NCBI RefSeq assembly: GCF_004025325.1
Contig: NZ_RSFE01000001.1
Span: forward strand, 62,001 to 126,000
Direction: 5' to 3'
From: Pseudidiomarina gelatinasegens
Lineage (GTDB): Bacteria; Pseudomonadota; Gammaproteobacteria; Enterobacterales; Alteromonadaceae
Length of the DNA stretch: 64,000 nucleotides
Positions 17,546-28,528 of the stretch are shown here, piece by piece (positions within the stretch are counted from its first letter, which is position 1; each line of letters begins with the position of its first letter). The notes under the pieces were generated by a model. The model did not search any database. It had not been told where the DNA came from and saw only the letters and a list, made by a program, of their open reading frames with translations. The position numbers and the translations under genes are program-made.

Positions 17546-18676
17546 TCACTTAATTCCTATCGCTTGCTTGATTAACGCTCGCTTCAGTGGCTTCACCCGA
17601 TCAACTAACACTAAACCGCTGGCAATTAATGCCCGTGGAATCAAGTGCTGTGAACGAAAGCCGAAGTGAATCGCATCCATCGCGCGCATCATTTGTTGAT
17701 TTTCGCGCTCGCGTGCACGTTCATAAGCACGCAATGCTGCAGCTACCGGTTGTTGATCATTCAACTGGCTAAGCAATTCTTGAACGTCCGCAAACCCAAT
17801 ATTAACGCCCTGCCCAGCTAATGGGTGAATACTATGTGCTGCATCACCAATCAGTACGACTGAGTTGTGTGCGTGATATCTTAAAGCGCGCTGACGCCTA
17901 AGCGGAAAGCTCGCGAATCGCGATACCTTGTGGTCACCAATATGTGGGGCAAAGGTTTCGTACAGTGCGCGATGAACCTGCTGCGCATCGCCACTAAGTT
18001 GCTGCCACTCCTGCTCACTGCGGTAATCAATCAGGCACGCCTGGTGAGTACCCAACGGCAATAACGCAAATGGTCCAGCTTCACGAAACACTTCCCATGT
18101 TGCAGGCTGGATCGGCTCACTGACATCAGCAATTGCCAACAAGCAGCGCATGTCATAATCCCAGCCGCGCATGGCAATACCTGCGGCTTTCGCAACTTGC
18201 GAATTTGAACCATCAGCGCCAACCAGTAAGTCGTAAGGGAGTTGCTCACCGGTGTCTAGCTCAACCCGTTGCGCTGGCAGCTGCATATTGACCACGCGCG
18301 TTGAGCTTAAACAGCGCACGCCATGTTGGTTCAGAAGCTGCCATAAGCTCTGTTGCAATGCATTGTTTTCAACCATTGCCCCGAGTGCTTCGGCGTTAAC
18401 TTCGCTGGCCGCAAAATTAACGCGTATACCATCACGGCATTCAACCGCTAAATCGGTGTAACAAAACCGCCGCTCAGGGCGCACATCAACCCACACGCCA
18501 AGTTCATTTAGCCAGGCGACATTACGTTGATGAATTGAAGAAATTCGCAAATCCCAGTCACCTGTACTGGTAGCTGGTTTACCCGCCTCAATCACGGTTA
18601 CGTCATGGCCGCTTTGCGCGAAAGCCAATGCCGCTGAAGCTCCCACCATGCCACCACCGATTACGACAATTTGCAT
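17546..18676 (-). CDS. ubiF: Ubiquinone C6-hydroxylase, UbiF-type FAD monooxygenase
   Basis: Flavin monooxygenase that hydroxylates 3-demethoxyubiquinol in ubiquinone synthesis. 376 residues. N-terminal FAD Rossmann motif VVIGGGMVGASAALAFAQSG; second FAD/NADPH motif LLVGADGSNSQVAKAAGI; and the GDAAHSIHPLAGQGVNIGF signature of the UbiH/UbiF/VisC family. Assigned UbiF because of its place beside the tRNA-Gln cluster and near miaB, as in E. coli, and overall similarity; UbiH, UbiI or a broader-specificity homologue cannot be excluded. Transcribed leftward, convergent with the tRNA operon and divergent from the DMT transporter. Confidence 0.85.
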   Translation of the reverse strand: MQIVVIGGGMVGASAALAFAQSGHDVTVIEAGKPATSTGDWDLRISSIHQRNVAWLNELGVWVDVRPERRFCYTDLAVECRDGIRVNFAASEVNAEALGAMVENNALQQSLWQLLNQHGVRCLSSTRVVNMQLPAQRVELDTGEQLPYDLLVGADGSNSQVAKAAGIAMRGWDYDMRCLLAIADVSEPIQPATWEVFREAGPFALLPLGTHQACLIDYRSEQEWQQLSGDAQQVHRALYETFAPHIGDHKVSRFASFPLRRQRALRYHAHNSVVLIGDAAHSIHPLAGQGVNIGFADVQELLSQLNDQQPVAAALRAYERARERENQQMMRAMDAIHFGFRSQHLIPRALIASGLVLVDRVKPLKRALIKQAIGIK

Positions 18677-18849
18677 CTCTATAATCCACTGAATCGTTTA
18701 ACGTACTGCGCATCATAGAAAATACTGCGCCACAAATACACCAACAACGCCAAAAAACATTGCTAAACGCCTGCATTGTGAACGTGATAAGATAGTACCT
18801 TATTTAGCTCTCATCTTTTCAGCGGCACCGCAAGCCGTGTAAGGATTCT

Positions 18850-19734
18850 ATGGACACCCCACAACGAACGGTGTTTATTGCCTCCGCGCTAGTGCTTGGC
18901 GCTGAGCTTTGCTTTGCTGGCGTAAGCGCATTGGTGAAGTATCTGAGCACTGACTTACCATCTGAACAGCTGGTATTTTTCAGAAATTTAATGGCGTTTG
19001 TGGTGCTGTTACCGTGGATATGGCGTAAAGGGCCAAGTGCTTTTAAAACCAAGGCTTGGGGATTTCATATAACCCGCGGTTTAGCAGGCCTTGCGGCGAT
19101 GTATTTATTTTTCTACGCGATTGCCAATTTGCCGCTGGCGCAAGCAACCTTAGTCCTGTTGCTATCGCCCTTCCTGATTCCAATAATTGGGCGGGTATGG
19201 CTTAAAGAACGTGTGCTTGCCCAAACCTGGCTGGCAATCGCCATCGGCTTTATCGGGGTGTTTGTTTTTTTAAATCCCGCGCAAACCACATTGTCGCCCA
19301 TTGTTGGTATTGCCTTTATTGCGGCATGTTTAGCCGCATTCACCAAAACATTGATCCGGCAGATGTCTGCCACCGAGTCGTCCAGTAAAATTGTGTTCTA
19401 TTTTGCGACCCTCGCCACCGTGATTTCGGCGCTACCACTCATTTGGCGCGGCGAGTCCATTGCCAGTGAACACTGGTTTGGGATCATGGTGATGGGGGCA
19501 CTCGCCGTGGCGGGTCAGCTCGGCATGACCAAGGCGTTTGCCTTAGCCCCAGCAGCACGGGTTGGAGTTTTCACCTACAGCTCGGTGATATTCGCCGCTT
19601 TGATGGGTTATTGGTTTTGGGATGAACCCATTACCGTGAGTATGATTTTAGGTGCCACCATTATCACTGTCGCAGGCTATTTAGCCATTCGCACCCGCCG
19701 CAAAGCAGAAACTGGCGGCAAAGTTGGCAGTTAG
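18850..19734 (+). CDS. EamA/DMT-family transporter
   Basis: Inner-membrane drug/metabolite exporter family, 294 residues with about ten helices in two EamA repeats (roughly 10-142 and 150-285). Repeat features include SALVKYLSTDLPSEQLVFFRNL in the first and AARVGVFTYSSVIFAALMGYWFWDEP in the second; the C-terminus is positively charged (RTRRKAET). The substrate is unknown. It sits between ubiF and miaB, where E. coli has no gene. A terminator follows immediately, so it is probably a single-gene unit. Confidence 0.85.
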   Translation: MDTPQRTVFIASALVLGAELCFAGVSALVKYLSTDLPSEQLVFFRNLMAFVVLLPWIWRKGPSAFKTKAWGFHITRGLAGLAAMYLFFYAIANLPLAQATLVLLLSPFLIPIIGRVWLKERVLAQTWLAIAIGFIGVFVFLNPAQTTLSPIVGIAFIAACLAAFTKTLIRQMSATESSSKIVFYFATLATVISALPLIWRGESIASEHWFGIMVMGALAVAGQLGMTKAFALAPAARVGVFTYSSVIFAALMGYWFWDEPITVSMILGATIITVAGYLAIRTRRKAETGGKVGS

Positions 19735-19766
19735 GGGCTGTTCAGGCTAAAATAGCAGCCCTTTTT
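19735..19766 (+). terminator. Rho-independent terminator after the DMT gene
   Basis: GGGCTG (19735-19740) pairs with CAGCCC (19756-19761), followed by TTTTT (19762-19766), starting right after the TAG of the transporter gene. It separates this gene from miaB. Confidence 0.65.
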
Positions 19767-19812
19767 ATGTGTGGTGTATTTAACGTAATTGAGCAAGTGA
19801 GCGCGAAGATTT

Positions 19813-21255
19813 ATGAGTAAGAAGTTATACATTAAAACTTGGGGTTGTCAGATGAACGAGTATGACTCAGCAAAAATGGCTGATCTACTTAAGGCAACTC
19901 ATGGCTATGACGTCGCAGCTGAGCCTGAAGAGGCTGACTTGATCCTGCTCAACACCTGTTCCATTCGCGAAAAAGCGCAGGAAAAAGTCTTTCACCAACT
20001 GGGACGCTGGAAAAATCTGAAAGATAAGAATCCAGACTTAGTTATTGGTGTGGGTGGTTGCGTTGCCTCACAAGAAGGCGATCATATTCGTGAACGTGCA
20101 CCATACGTTGATATCGTATTTGGTCCACAAACTTTGCATCGTTTACCTGAAATGGTGAAGCAAGTGCAAACGAATCACACCCCAATGATTGATATTTCAT
20201 TTCCAGAAATTGAAAAATTCGATCGTTTGCCTGAACCCAAAGCCGACGGCCCAACCGCCTTTGTCTCCATCATGGAAGGGTGCAGCAAATACTGTACGTT
20301 CTGTGTGGTGCCCTATACCCGTGGCGAGGAAGTTAGTCGCCCGGTCGACGACGTATTGTTTGAAATTGCGCAATTGGCCGAACAAGGCGTGCGCGAAGTG
20401 AATTTGTTGGGTCAAAACGTGAATGCCTTCCGCGGTGATTACCACGACGGCAGCGTTTGCCGCTTCTCTGAACTGTTGCATATGATTGCCGCGATTGACG
20501 GCATCGACCGTATTCGCTACACCACTTCGCATCCGGTTGAATTTACCGACGATATCATTGAAGCCTACGCAACCATTCCTGAATTGGTCAGCCACTTACA
20601 TTTGCCGGTACAAAGCGGTTCAGATCGTATTCTAGCAATGATGAAACGTGGCCACACTGCACTGGAATACAAGTCACAAATTCGTAAGCTGAGAAAGATT
20701 CGTCCAGATATCGCCATGAGTTCAGACTTTATCATCGGCTTCCCAGGCGAGAGCGATGCTGACTTCGAAGCGACTATGGATTTAATCCAGGCGGTTGATT
20801 TTGATATGAGCTTTAGCTTCATTTACAGTGCGCGCCCAGGCACCCCTGCGGCTGACCTGCCTGATGACGTGAGTGAAGAAACCAAAAAGCAGCGTCTACA
20901 GCTGCTGCAACAGCGCTTAAATCAACAATCACATATACATGCCCGTCGTATGCTCGGTACTGAGCAACGTATTTTAGTTACCGGCCCGTCGAAAAAAGAC
21001 CCGATGGAGTTAAGCGGCCGTACTGAAAACAATCGTGTGGTGAACTTTGTCGGAACACCGGACATGATCGGTAAATTTGTTGATGTAAAAGTCACCGACG
21101 TGTTTGTGAACTCATTACGCGGTGATGTGCTGCGCGTTGAGTCAGACATGGGCTTGCGTGTTGATACCGCACCGCAAACTATTTTGGCGCGTCAATCACG
21201 TACACAGCCCGATGAGCTTGGTGTGACAACATTTGTTCCACCAGCAACCAATTAA
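19813..21255 (+). CDS. miaB: tRNA-2-methylthio-N6-dimethylallyladenosine synthase
   Basis: Radical SAM methylthiotransferase converting i6A37 to ms2i6A37 in tRNAs reading UNN codons. 480 residues. The auxiliary 4Fe-4S cluster ligands are Cys12 (WGCQMN), Cys49 (NTCSIRE) and Cys83 (GGCVASQ); the radical SAM cluster is Cys157, Cys161 and Cys164 ([10 protein letters not shown]). A C-terminal TRAM domain (about 380-445) binds tRNA. The first gene of miaB-ybeZ-ybeY-corC-lnt, the conserved gammaproteobacterial order. Confidence 0.97.
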   Translation: MSKKLYIKTWGCQMNEYDSAKMADLLKATHGYDVAAEPEEADLILLNTCSIREKAQEKVFHQLGRWKNLKDKNPDLVIGVGGCVASQEGDHIRERAPYVDIVFGPQTLHRLPEMVKQVQTNHTPMIDISFPEIEKFDRLPEPKADGPTAFVSIMEGCSKYCTFCVVPYTRGEEVSRPVDDVLFEIAQLAEQGVREVNLLGQNVNAFRGDYHDGSVCRFSELLHMIAAIDGIDRIRYTTSHPVEFTDDIIEAYATIPELVSHLHLPVQSGSDRILAMMKRGHTALEYKSQIRKLRKIRPDIAMSSDFIIGFPGESDADFEATMDLIQAVDFDMSFSFIYSARPGTPAADLPDDVSEETKKQRLQLLQQRLNQQSHIHARRMLGTEQRILVTGPSKKDPMELSGRTENNRVVNFVGTPDMIGKFVDVKVTDVFVNSLRGDVLRVESDMGLRVDTAPQTILARQSRTQPDELGVTTFVPPATN

Positions 21256-21267
21256 AGTGAGGTAAAT

Positions 21268-22257
21268 TTGAGTCCATCTGTTAGCACCATAGACATCGAT
21301 TTAGAACCTGCAGATAACCGCCGAATTGCGGATTTATGTGGCGCTTTAGATGAAAATCTAAAGCACATCGAACGGCGCTTAGGCATTGAAATAAGCCATC
21401 GCCATAACGAGTTTCGTATTATCGGCCCCAGCCATACCGTTCAGGCTGGTGCTAAAATTTTACGCGATCTCTATGTCGAAACTGCGACAGTGAAAGGCGA
21501 CGAGGGTAAAGTTACCCCGCAAATGGTGCATCTGGCGGTACAACAAGCAAAAGTGCTTGAACAGACACCAGCCGACGACCCCGCCGCTGAAAAAATGACT
21601 CACATTAAAACGAAACGTGGCTTAATTAAGCCGCGTAATCATAATCAAGCTGAGTATGTTCGTGCCATTTTGACGCACGATGTTAATTTTGGTGTGGGCC
21701 CTGCCGGTACGGGTAAAACTTATCTTGCTGTTGCTTGCGCGGTTGATGCGCTTGAACGGCAAGAAATTCGCCGGATATTACTGACGCGTCCCGCGGTAGA
21801 AGCTGGTGAAAAGCTGGGCTTCTTACCGGGTGATTTAGCGCAAAAGGTCGACCCATACCTGCGCCCTTTGTATGACGCACTGTTTGAGATGTTGGGCTTT
21901 GAAAAGGTTGAAAAGCTTATTGAACGCAATGTCATTGAAGTGGCACCGCTCGCTTACATGCGTGGCCGCACACTTAACGATGCATTTATTATCTTGGATG
22001 AGAGCCAAAATACTACCTGTGAACAAATGAAAATGTTCCTTACCCGTATCGGCTTTAATTCGCGCGCCGTGATTACTGGCGACATCACGCAAGTTGACTT
22101 ACCGCGTGGGCAGAAGTCGGGTTTACGCCATGTTATTGAAGTGCTCAAAGACATCGATGCAATTAGCTTCACCTTCTTTCAGGCATCTGATGTTGTGCGT
22201 CATCCTGTGGTGCAACGCATTGTACAAGCCTACGAGGCGTTTGACGAAAAATCATGA
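21268..22257 (+). CDS. ybeZ: PhoH-like ATPase YbeZ
   Basis: PhoH-family P-loop protein that works with YbeY in rRNA maturation and RNA quality control. 329 residues. An N-terminal KH-like segment (about 25-75) is followed by Walker A GPAGTGKT, the [14 protein letters not shown] region and Walker B IILDESQN. Start is TTG at 21268 with GTGAGGT just upstream; no ATG fits the family N-terminus. It overlaps ybeY by 4 bases (ATGA), so the two are translationally coupled. Confidence 0.92.
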   Translation: MSPSVSTIDIDLEPADNRRIADLCGALDENLKHIERRLGIEISHRHNEFRIIGPSHTVQAGAKILRDLYVETATVKGDEGKVTPQMVHLAVQQAKVLEQTPADDPAAEKMTHIKTKRGLIKPRNHNQAEYVRAILTHDVNFGVGPAGTGKTYLAVACAVDALERQEIRRILLTRPAVEAGEKLGFLPGDLAQKVDPYLRPLYDALFEMLGFEKVEKLIERNVIEVAPLAYMRGRTLNDAFIILDESQNTTCEQMKMFLTRIGFNSRAVITGDITQVDLPRGQKSGLRHVIEVLKDIDAISFTFFQASDVVRHPVVQRIVQAYEAFDEKS

Positions 22258-22736
22258 CAAACTTAACTGTTGACCTGCAAATTGCCTGTGAAGCAGACAA
22301 TTTGCCCTCAGACGCTTCGTTTGAAGCCTGGATTGAGGCAGTACTGCAACATTTAAGCTGCAGTACTGAAACCGAGCTTACGGTACGCATTGTCGATGCC
22401 GAAGAAGGTTTAGCCTTGAATCATCAGTATCGCGGTAAAGCCTACGCCACGAATGTATTGTCCTTCCCATTTGAAGCCCCCGTTCCCTTGCCGGTCAATT
22501 TACTCGGCGATCTTGTCATTTGTGCAGCTGTTGTTGCCGATGAAGCCAAGGCTCAAAATAAGCCATTGGTCGCACACTGGGCGCATATGGTTGTACACGG
22601 AACCTTGCATTTGCTAGGTTATGACCATATTAACAACGACGAAGCCGAGCACATGGAACAGCTCGAAAAAGATATTCTTGCAGCCTTAGGGTATGCTGAC
22701 CCTTACGCTGATGACCACGCTGATGATCAGCATTAA
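22254..22736 (+). CDS. ybeY: Endoribonuclease YbeY
   Basis: Single-strand endoribonuclease with a zinc site, needed for 16S rRNA 3' end maturation and 70S quality control. 160 residues. The metal-binding motif is [11 protein letters not shown] near residues 120-130, the UPF0054 signature; NVLSFPFE precedes it. The tail is Asp/His-rich. Overlaps ybeZ by 4 bases; corC follows after 18 bases. Confidence 0.95.
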   Translation: MTNLTVDLQIACEADNLPSDASFEAWIEAVLQHLSCSTETELTVRIVDAEEGLALNHQYRGKAYATNVLSFPFEAPVPLPVNLLGDLVICAAVVADEAKAQNKPLVAHWAHMVVHGTLHLLGYDHINNDEAEHMEQLEKDILAALGYADPYADDHADDQH

Positions 22737-22754
22737 CTGGAGCAATAACAGCAA

Positions 22755-23633
22755 ATGAGCGATGACAATCCACACTCTACCAACGGTTCTGCGCGTAAAA
22801 CGTGGGCAACCAAACTGTTGCAACTTTTTACCGGAGAACCGAATAGCCGCGCAGAGTTAGTTGATTTAATCCAAGACGCTGAAGAACGCGATCTGATCGA
22901 CAACGACACCAAAGAGATGATTGAAGGTGTACTCGATGTTGCCGAACTCAAGGTCCGCGATATTATGGTGCCACGTTCACAGATGGTCACTATCGATATC
23001 AATCAAAGCGTTGAATCGTTTTTACCTATCGTGATTGACTCACAACATAGCCGCTATCCTGTCGTCAGTGAGAATAAAGACCACATTGAAGGCATCCTAC
23101 TGGCAAAAGACTTGCTCGCGTACGGTTTCGGTATGACCGACCAAGAATTTGCCCTCGCCGATGTTATCCGCCCAGCGGTTATCGTTCCAGAGAGTAAACG
23201 CGTTGACGTGTTACTCAAAGAGTTTCGCTCCCAGCGTTACCATATGGCAATAGTTGTCGATGAGTATGGCGGTGTTTCTGGCCTGGTGACTATTGAAGAT
23301 ATCTTGGAAGAAATTGTCGGCGAGATTGAAGACGAAACCGATTACAACGAAGACAACAAAGCCGATATTCGCCGCATCAACAAGTCGCGATACTCGGTAA
23401 AAGCCTTGACCACCATTGAAGACTTTAACGACTACTTCAACACAACGTTTGGTGATGAGGAATATGACACTATTGGCGGCATGGTTGCACATGGTTTCGG
23501 ACATTTACCTGAAGTGGGTGAAGAACTCACTTTGGGCAGTATTTTGTTCAAAATAACCGGTGCCGATAAGCGCCGCATTCAACAACTTCAGGTAACCATT
23601 ACGGATACCAATAATGCTGCAGATGCCGACTAA
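22755..23633 (+). CDS. corC: CorC-type CBS-domain protein (Mg2+/Co2+ efflux)
   Basis: Cytoplasmic protein with two CBS domains (about 70-190; [10 protein letters not shown] and [20 protein letters not shown]) and a C-terminal CorC_HlyC domain (about 205-285, [21 protein letters not shown]). 292 residues, the E. coli length. Associated with CorA-dependent magnesium/cobalt efflux; it lacks the membrane DUF21 domain of larger relatives. It ends with its stop codon directly touching the ATG of lnt. Confidence 0.92.
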   Translation: MSDDNPHSTNGSARKTWATKLLQLFTGEPNSRAELVDLIQDAEERDLIDNDTKEMIEGVLDVAELKVRDIMVPRSQMVTIDINQSVESFLPIVIDSQHSRYPVVSENKDHIEGILLAKDLLAYGFGMTDQEFALADVIRPAVIVPESKRVDVLLKEFRSQRYHMAIVVDEYGGVSGLVTIEDILEEIVGEIEDETDYNEDNKADIRRINKSRYSVKALTTIEDFNDYFNTTFGDEEYDTIGGMVAHGFGHLPEVGEELTLGSILFKITGADKRRIQQLQVTITDTNNAADAD

Positions 23634-25160
23634 ATGAGGAACTATCGGGTCGCCTCGCTACTACTCGGCGGTAGCTTGGTATTCAGCTACGCACCTTTTC
23701 AACAAGCATGGCTGGTGTTGCCGGTGTTATTTGGGCTGTTGCTGCTTACCCGCAAAGCCTCTGCAGGCATGGCTTGGCGTATTGGCTTTTACTTTGGCCT
23801 GGGCTGGTTTAGCGCGGGCCTAAGCTGGATTTACGTTAGCATCGACCAATTTGGCGGTTTACCCGTAATCGCATCGCTTGCTGTGCTCATGGTGTTGTTC
23901 CTTTATTTGAGCTTATTCCCCGCATTAGCATTGTTTTTGTGGAAGTACAGCGAGCGCTGGTTCGGTTACTTCGCGATAGCCCTTTTGCCGCTAACTTGGT
24001 TAATCAGTGAATCCATTCGTGGATGGTTTCTTACCGGTTTTCCATGGCTAGAACTGGGCTACACGCAAACTGACAGTTGGATAGGCAACTACGCACCATG
24101 GTTAAGTGGTGTGGGCGTTACCGTAATGCTCTGGGCAATCGCCATTGCCTTGTTCGTGTGGTTTGACCGCAAACGCAAAGAGTTCGGTTTAATCGCCTTT
24201 GGGTTATTGATCATCCCATTCACCCTACCTTGGGTAAGTACCATTGAGAAAACCGGTGAACAAGCCCGTGTTTTGTTGGTGCAAGGTAATATTGAGCAGT
24301 CCATTAAATGGAATCCTGATCAGCATTGGCAATCGCTAATGACCTACCTGGATTTAAGTCGGCCGCATTACCTCAGCCACGATATTATTATCTGGCCTGA
24401 ATCAGCAGTAACCATGCCCGAGCCATACACCGATGACGTGCTGAGCAATATTCACAATGCCTTGGTTGAAACCGACACCACCCTCATAACGGGCATCATC
24501 GATTATCAGCAGAATGAATACTTCAACACCATGATTGTGCTGGGGCTGGACGCGCCATACCAACCAGTTGAGCCCTACACGCACGGCCATACTAACCGCT
24601 ACCAAAAGCATCAATTATTACCGATTGGTGAATTTGTGCCATTTGAAGATTTATTGCGCCCGCTTGCGCCGTTATTTGATTTACCAATGAGCTCGTTTTC
24701 ACGGGGCGATTACCAACAGCAGAACTTGCGTGCGAAAGGGTTCCACTTAGCCGGTGCGATTTGCTACGAAATTGCTTTTCCCGACCAAGTACGAGCCAAC
24801 GTGTTACCAACCACCGACTATATTTTAACAGTCAGCAATGATACTTGGTTCGGTGCATCGCACGGCCCAGCGCAGCACATGCAAATTGCACGCATGCGGG
24901 CGCTGGAGCTTGGCCGCCCTTTGCTGCGCGCTACCAATAATGGCATCAGTGCTGTTGTTGATGCCAATGGCCACGAAATTGCGCGCGCTCCTCAGTTTTC
25001 AGCAACATCGTTAAGCGCCCAAGTACCGGTAGTAACTGGGCAAACAGCTTACCACCGCTACGGTTCTATCGGCGCTTGGCTGATTGCGCTTCTAATTGCA
25101 TTAAGCAGTATTTTGGCTGCATTTCGGCATGGTCAAGCGCGTTCAAAATCAGTAAACTAG
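23634..25160 (+). CDS. lnt: Apolipoprotein N-acyltransferase
   Basis: Inner-membrane enzyme adding the third acyl chain to the N-terminal cysteine of lipoproteins before Lol export. 508 residues: about seven hydrophobic segments in the first 200 residues plus a last one near the C-terminus, with a periplasmic nitrilase-fold domain (about 215-475). Catalytic Glu is in IIWPESAVTMPE, Lys in RYQKHQLLPIGEF and nucleophilic Cys in GAICYEIAFPD. Starts directly after the corC stop. Its products would include LolB, LptE, RlpA and NlpI, also encoded here. Confidence 0.95.
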   Translation: MRNYRVASLLLGGSLVFSYAPFQQAWLVLPVLFGLLLLTRKASAGMAWRIGFYFGLGWFSAGLSWIYVSIDQFGGLPVIASLAVLMVLFLYLSLFPALALFLWKYSERWFGYFAIALLPLTWLISESIRGWFLTGFPWLELGYTQTDSWIGNYAPWLSGVGVTVMLWAIAIALFVWFDRKRKEFGLIAFGLLIIPFTLPWVSTIEKTGEQARVLLVQGNIEQSIKWNPDQHWQSLMTYLDLSRPHYLSHDIIIWPESAVTMPEPYTDDVLSNIHNALVETDTTLITGIIDYQQNEYFNTMIVLGLDAPYQPVEPYTHGHTNRYQKHQLLPIGEFVPFEDLLRPLAPLFDLPMSSFSRGDYQQQNLRAKGFHLAGAICYEIAFPDQVRANVLPTTDYILTVSNDTWFGASHGPAQHMQIARMRALELGRPLLRATNNGISAVVDANGHEIARAPQFSATSLSAQVPVVTGQTAYHRYGSIGAWLIALLIALSSILAAFRHGQARSKSVN

Positions 25161-25204
25161 CAGCATTCATCTCATATTAATTAACCACTGCATGGAGAGT
25201 CGCC

Positions 25205-25396
25205 ATGGAAAACATCATTGCCGCGTTATTATTTGCTGTTTTAGTCGCTGCGGGCACCTTAGGTGTTACTAGCTTAGGTATGTTTGCGTTTCACCGTCAT
25301 GAAAACCGTGACACCCAACAACGCGAGCGTCTTGAATACGCTTTCTTTGGTCTTTTTGGCGTCGTTGTGATGCTAATGATGTGGTACGCACTTTAA
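25205..25396 (+). CDS. Small inner-membrane protein, unknown function
   Basis: 63 residues, not recognised. Two hydrophobic helices (about 5-27 and 45-62) flank a charged loop (FHRHENRDTQQRERLEYA), so both ends probably face the same side of the membrane. The ATG at 25205 has TGGAGAG ten bases upstream and the gene sits cleanly between lnt and leuS, on their strand, 44 bases after lnt and 32 before leuS. Length, ribosome binding site and composition support a real gene. Confidence 0.7.
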   Translation: MENIIAALLFAVLVAAGTLGVTSLGMFAFHRHENRDTQQRERLEYAFFGLFGVVVMLMMWYAL

Positions 25397-25428
25397 TTTT
25401 TTAACCGAGCAGTTAAACGGAAAGCCAG

Positions 25429-28026
25429 ATGTCAAAAAAAATAGCGGAACAATACGATCCATCCGTAGTTGAACCAGCCGTTCAACAGCGCTGGGAACGC
25501 GATCAGGTATTCACAGTTACCGAAGACCCAAACAAAGAAAAGTTCTATTGTTTGTCGATGTTCCCCTACCCAAGTGGGAAATTGCACATGGGTCACGTGC
25601 GCAATTACACCCTTGGTGATGTGGTTGCCCGCTATCACCGCATGCAAGGTAAAAACGTATTGCAGCCCATGGGTTGGGATGCTTTCGGGTTGCCTGCGGA
25701 AAATGCTGCCATTCAGAATAAAACCGCACCGGCAAAGTGGACCTATCAAAACATTGACTACATGCGTAATCAGCTAAAATCTTTAGGGTTTGGTTACGAC
25801 TGGTCACGTGAATTGGCAACCTGTACTCCCGAATATTACCGTTGGGAGCAATGGTTTTTCACCAAGCTGTTCGAAAAAGGCTTGGTTTATAAGAAAAACG
25901 CTACAGTTAACTGGGACCCTATCGATCAAACCGTACTTGCCAATGAGCAAGTTATTGATGGCCGCGGCTGGCGTTCTGGCGCACTGGTTGAACAAAAAGA
26001 AATTCCACAGTGGTTTATCAAAATTACCGACTACGCCGATGAGTTATTGACCGATTTAGACCAGCTTGACGGCTGGCCAGAACAAGTCAAAACCATGCAA
26101 CGCAATTGGATTGGCCGCTCTGAAGGTGTCGAAATTGACTTTTCTATAGCGCAAAGTGATGCACAGCTAACCGTGTACACCACGCGCCCAGACACGCTCT
26201 ATGGCGTAACCTATATGGCCGTGGCTGCGCAGCATCCACTGGCGCAAAAAGCTGCCGCATCAAATCCTGATTTAGCAGCATTTATTGAGTCCATTAAAAC
26301 TACCAAGATGGCTGAAGCTGATTTAGCAACCATCGAGAAAAAAGGTATGGACACCGGCGTTCGCGCCATTCACCCAATGACCGGCGAAGAAATTCCGGTC
26401 TGGGTGGCAAATTTTGTACTCATGGATTACGGCTCAGGTGCAGTTATGGCCGTTCCTGCGCACGACCAGCGCGACTGGGAGTTTGCAACAACCTATAAGT
26501 TGCCAATTCAAGTTGTGATTGAAGCCGAGTCAGGCGATGAAGACATCAACAACGGTGCCATTGTTGCCAAAGGAACCACGATAAACTCAGGTGAATACAA
26601 CGGGTTAAGCAGCGACGCTGCGTTTGATGCAATAGCCGCGCATCTGGAACAGCGCAATATTGGACGTCGTCAGGTGAATTATCGCCTACGTGATTGGGGC
26701 GTTTCTCGTCAGCGTTACTGGGGTGCCCCAATTCCAATGTTAAACTTGCCCAATGGCGAATCGGTACCTGTACCGGAAGACCAGTTGCCGGTGCTTCTGC
26801 CAGAAGACGTCGTCATGGATGGCACCAACTCACCAATCAAAGCTGATTTAGAGTGGCGCAAAACCACCTATAATGGCATGCCTGCAGAGCATGAGACGGA
26901 TACTTTTGATACCTTTATGGAATCTTCCTGGTATTACGCACGCTACTGCAGCGCGAACCATCACGACGGTATGCTCAATCCAGAGCAAGCCAACTATTGG
27001 TTGCCTGTTGATCAGTATATCGGCGGTATTGAACATGCGATTTTGCACCTGTTATACGCGCGTTTCTTCCATAAGCTTTTGCGCGACACCGGCTTAGTTA
27101 ACTCAGATGAACCATTCAAGCGTCTACTCACGCAAGGCATGGTCTTAGCTGATAGTTACTTCCGCGAAGACGCGTCTGGAAAAATAACATGGTATTCGCC
27201 GTTAGATGTCGACATCACGCGCGACGAAAAAGGCCGAATCAACAAAGCAATATTGCGAACAGATGGTCAACCGGTCCAACACGGCGGCATGACCAAAATG
27301 TCGAAATCAAAGAATAACGGCATTGACCCACAGGTAATGATTGATAAATATGGCGCCGACACCGTGCGTTTATTTATGATGTTCGCAGCCCCACCAGAAG
27401 CAACTCTGGAATGGGCTGATTCAGGTGTTGAAGGCGCACAACGCTTCTTGCGTCGGGTCTGGCGTTTAGTCGCTGACTACGCTGAAGTTGCCGATCAACC
27501 GCAAAGCTCGGCATGGGCAGATGTCAACGACGCACAGCAAGAGCTGCGCCGTGAAGTGCATCGCACCATTCAGAAAGTATCCGATGATATGGGCCGCCGT
27601 CAGCACTTCAACACGGCTATTGCGGCCATCATGGAACTGCTAAACCGCTTGCAAAAAGCGCCGCTGGCAACCGAACTTGACCGTGGCATTATGGCCGAAG
27701 CGCTTGATGCCGTTGTGTTGATGTTAGCCCCAGTCACACCGCACTTAAGCGAAGCCTTATGGCAAGCCTTAGGGCACGACAGTGATATTAACTTCGCGGC
27801 CTGGCCAGAGTTTGATGAAGCAGCTATGGTTGAAACTTCGGTATTGGTTGTGGTTCAGGTAAACGGCAAAGTGCGCAGTAAAATCACCGTGCCAGCCGAT
27901 GCCACACAAGAGCTGGTTACCCAAGTTGCCATGGCAGATGAAAATGTACTGCGCTTTATAGAAGATAAAACAGTACGTAAGCAAATATACGTGCCCGGCA
28001 AACTGTTTAATATCGTAGCGAACTAA
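25429..28026 (+). CDS. leuS: Leucyl-tRNA synthetase
   Basis: Class Ia synthetase charging tRNA-Leu. 865 residues (E. coli 860). HIGH motif as HMGH in [16 protein letters not shown] (near residue 50) and KMSKS in [14 protein letters not shown] (near 624). The CP1 editing domain lies between, with [16 protein letters not shown] and the [13 protein letters not shown] segment whose Asp clamps mischarged amino acid. C-terminal tRNA-binding domain ends [11 protein letters not shown]. lptE starts 3 bases after the stop. Confidence 0.97.
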   Translation: MSKKIAEQYDPSVVEPAVQQRWERDQVFTVTEDPNKEKFYCLSMFPYPSGKLHMGHVRNYTLGDVVARYHRMQGKNVLQPMGWDAFGLPAENAAIQNKTAPAKWTYQNIDYMRNQLKSLGFGYDWSRELATCTPEYYRWEQWFFTKLFEKGLVYKKNATVNWDPIDQTVLANEQVIDGRGWRSGALVEQKEIPQWFIKITDYADELLTDLDQLDGWPEQVKTMQRNWIGRSEGVEIDFSIAQSDAQLTVYTTRPDTLYGVTYMAVAAQHPLAQKAAASNPDLAAFIESIKTTKMAEADLATIEKKGMDTGVRAIHPMTGEEIPVWVANFVLMDYGSGAVMAVPAHDQRDWEFATTYKLPIQVVIEAESGDEDINNGAIVAKGTTINSGEYNGLSSDAAFDAIAAHLEQRNIGRRQVNYRLRDWGVSRQRYWGAPIPMLNLPNGESVPVPEDQLPVLLPEDVVMDGTNSPIKADLEWRKTTYNGMPAEHETDTFDTFMESSWYYARYCSANHHDGMLNPEQANYWLPVDQYIGGIEHAILHLLYARFFHKLLRDTGLVNSDEPFKRLLTQGMVLADSYFREDASGKITWYSPLDVDITRDEKGRINKAILRTDGQPVQHGGMTKMSKSKNNGIDPQVMIDKYGADTVRLFMMFAAPPEATLEWADSGVEGAQRFLRRVWRLVADYAEVADQPQSSAWADVNDAQQELRREVHRTIQKVSDDMGRRQHFNTAIAAIMELLNRLQKAPLATELDRGIMAEALDAVVLMLAPVTPHLSEALWQALGHDSDINFAAWPEFDEAAMVETSVLVVVQVNGKVRSKITVPADATQELVTQVAMADENVLRFIEDKTVRKQIYVPGKLFNIVAN

Positions 28027-28029
28027 CTG

Positions 28030-28518
28030 ATGACCAAACTAGTGCACTATATCGGCCTTGTCATTTTAACCACAGCCCTGAGCGGCTGTGGTTTTCAGTT
28101 GCGTGACAACTACCAGTTACCCGCTGCAATGCAAGATGTTTCAGTGCAAGCGCCTGCCTTTAGCGAATTTAGCCAGGTGCTACAACGGCGCCTTAGTTTG
28201 GCCGGCGCTGAACTGGTTGATAGTGCGCAAGCTGGTGTAACCATCGAAGTTCTCAGTGATCAACTTGACCGACGCACGCTATCACTTTCACAATCAGGCC
28301 AAGTTGCCGAATATGAGATGATTTATACCGTTAATTATCAGATCATTCAGCAGGGTTCTGAGCCAAAAAAAATGCAAGTGGAAGTGTATCGGGATTACCA
28401 GGACGACCCGAATTTCGCATTAGCTAAAACCCGCGAACGGGAAGTCTTAATCCGTGAAATGCGTGACGACGCCGCACGACAACTGTTGCGCCAAACCATC
28501 GCCCAACTTAGCGAGTAG
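28030..28518 (+). CDS. lptE: LPS-assembly lipoprotein LptE
   Basis: Outer-membrane lipoprotein that plugs the LptD barrel and helps deliver lipopolysaccharide to the surface. 162-residue precursor; signal peptide with lipobox LSGC giving Cys20, followed by GFQLRDNYQLP, the recognisable LptE opening. The middle has the RRTLSLSQSGQVAEYEMIY strand pair of the family. Lies between leuS and holA, the universal order. Confidence 0.92.
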   Translation: MTKLVHYIGLVILTTALSGCGFQLRDNYQLPAAMQDVSVQAPAFSEFSQVLQRRLSLAGAELVDSAQAGVTIEVLSDQLDRRTLSLSQSGQVAEYEMIYTVNYQIIQQGSEPKKMQVEVYRDYQDDPNFALAKTREREVLIREMRDDAARQLLRQTIAQLSE

Positions 28519-28528
28519 CAAGTAACCT

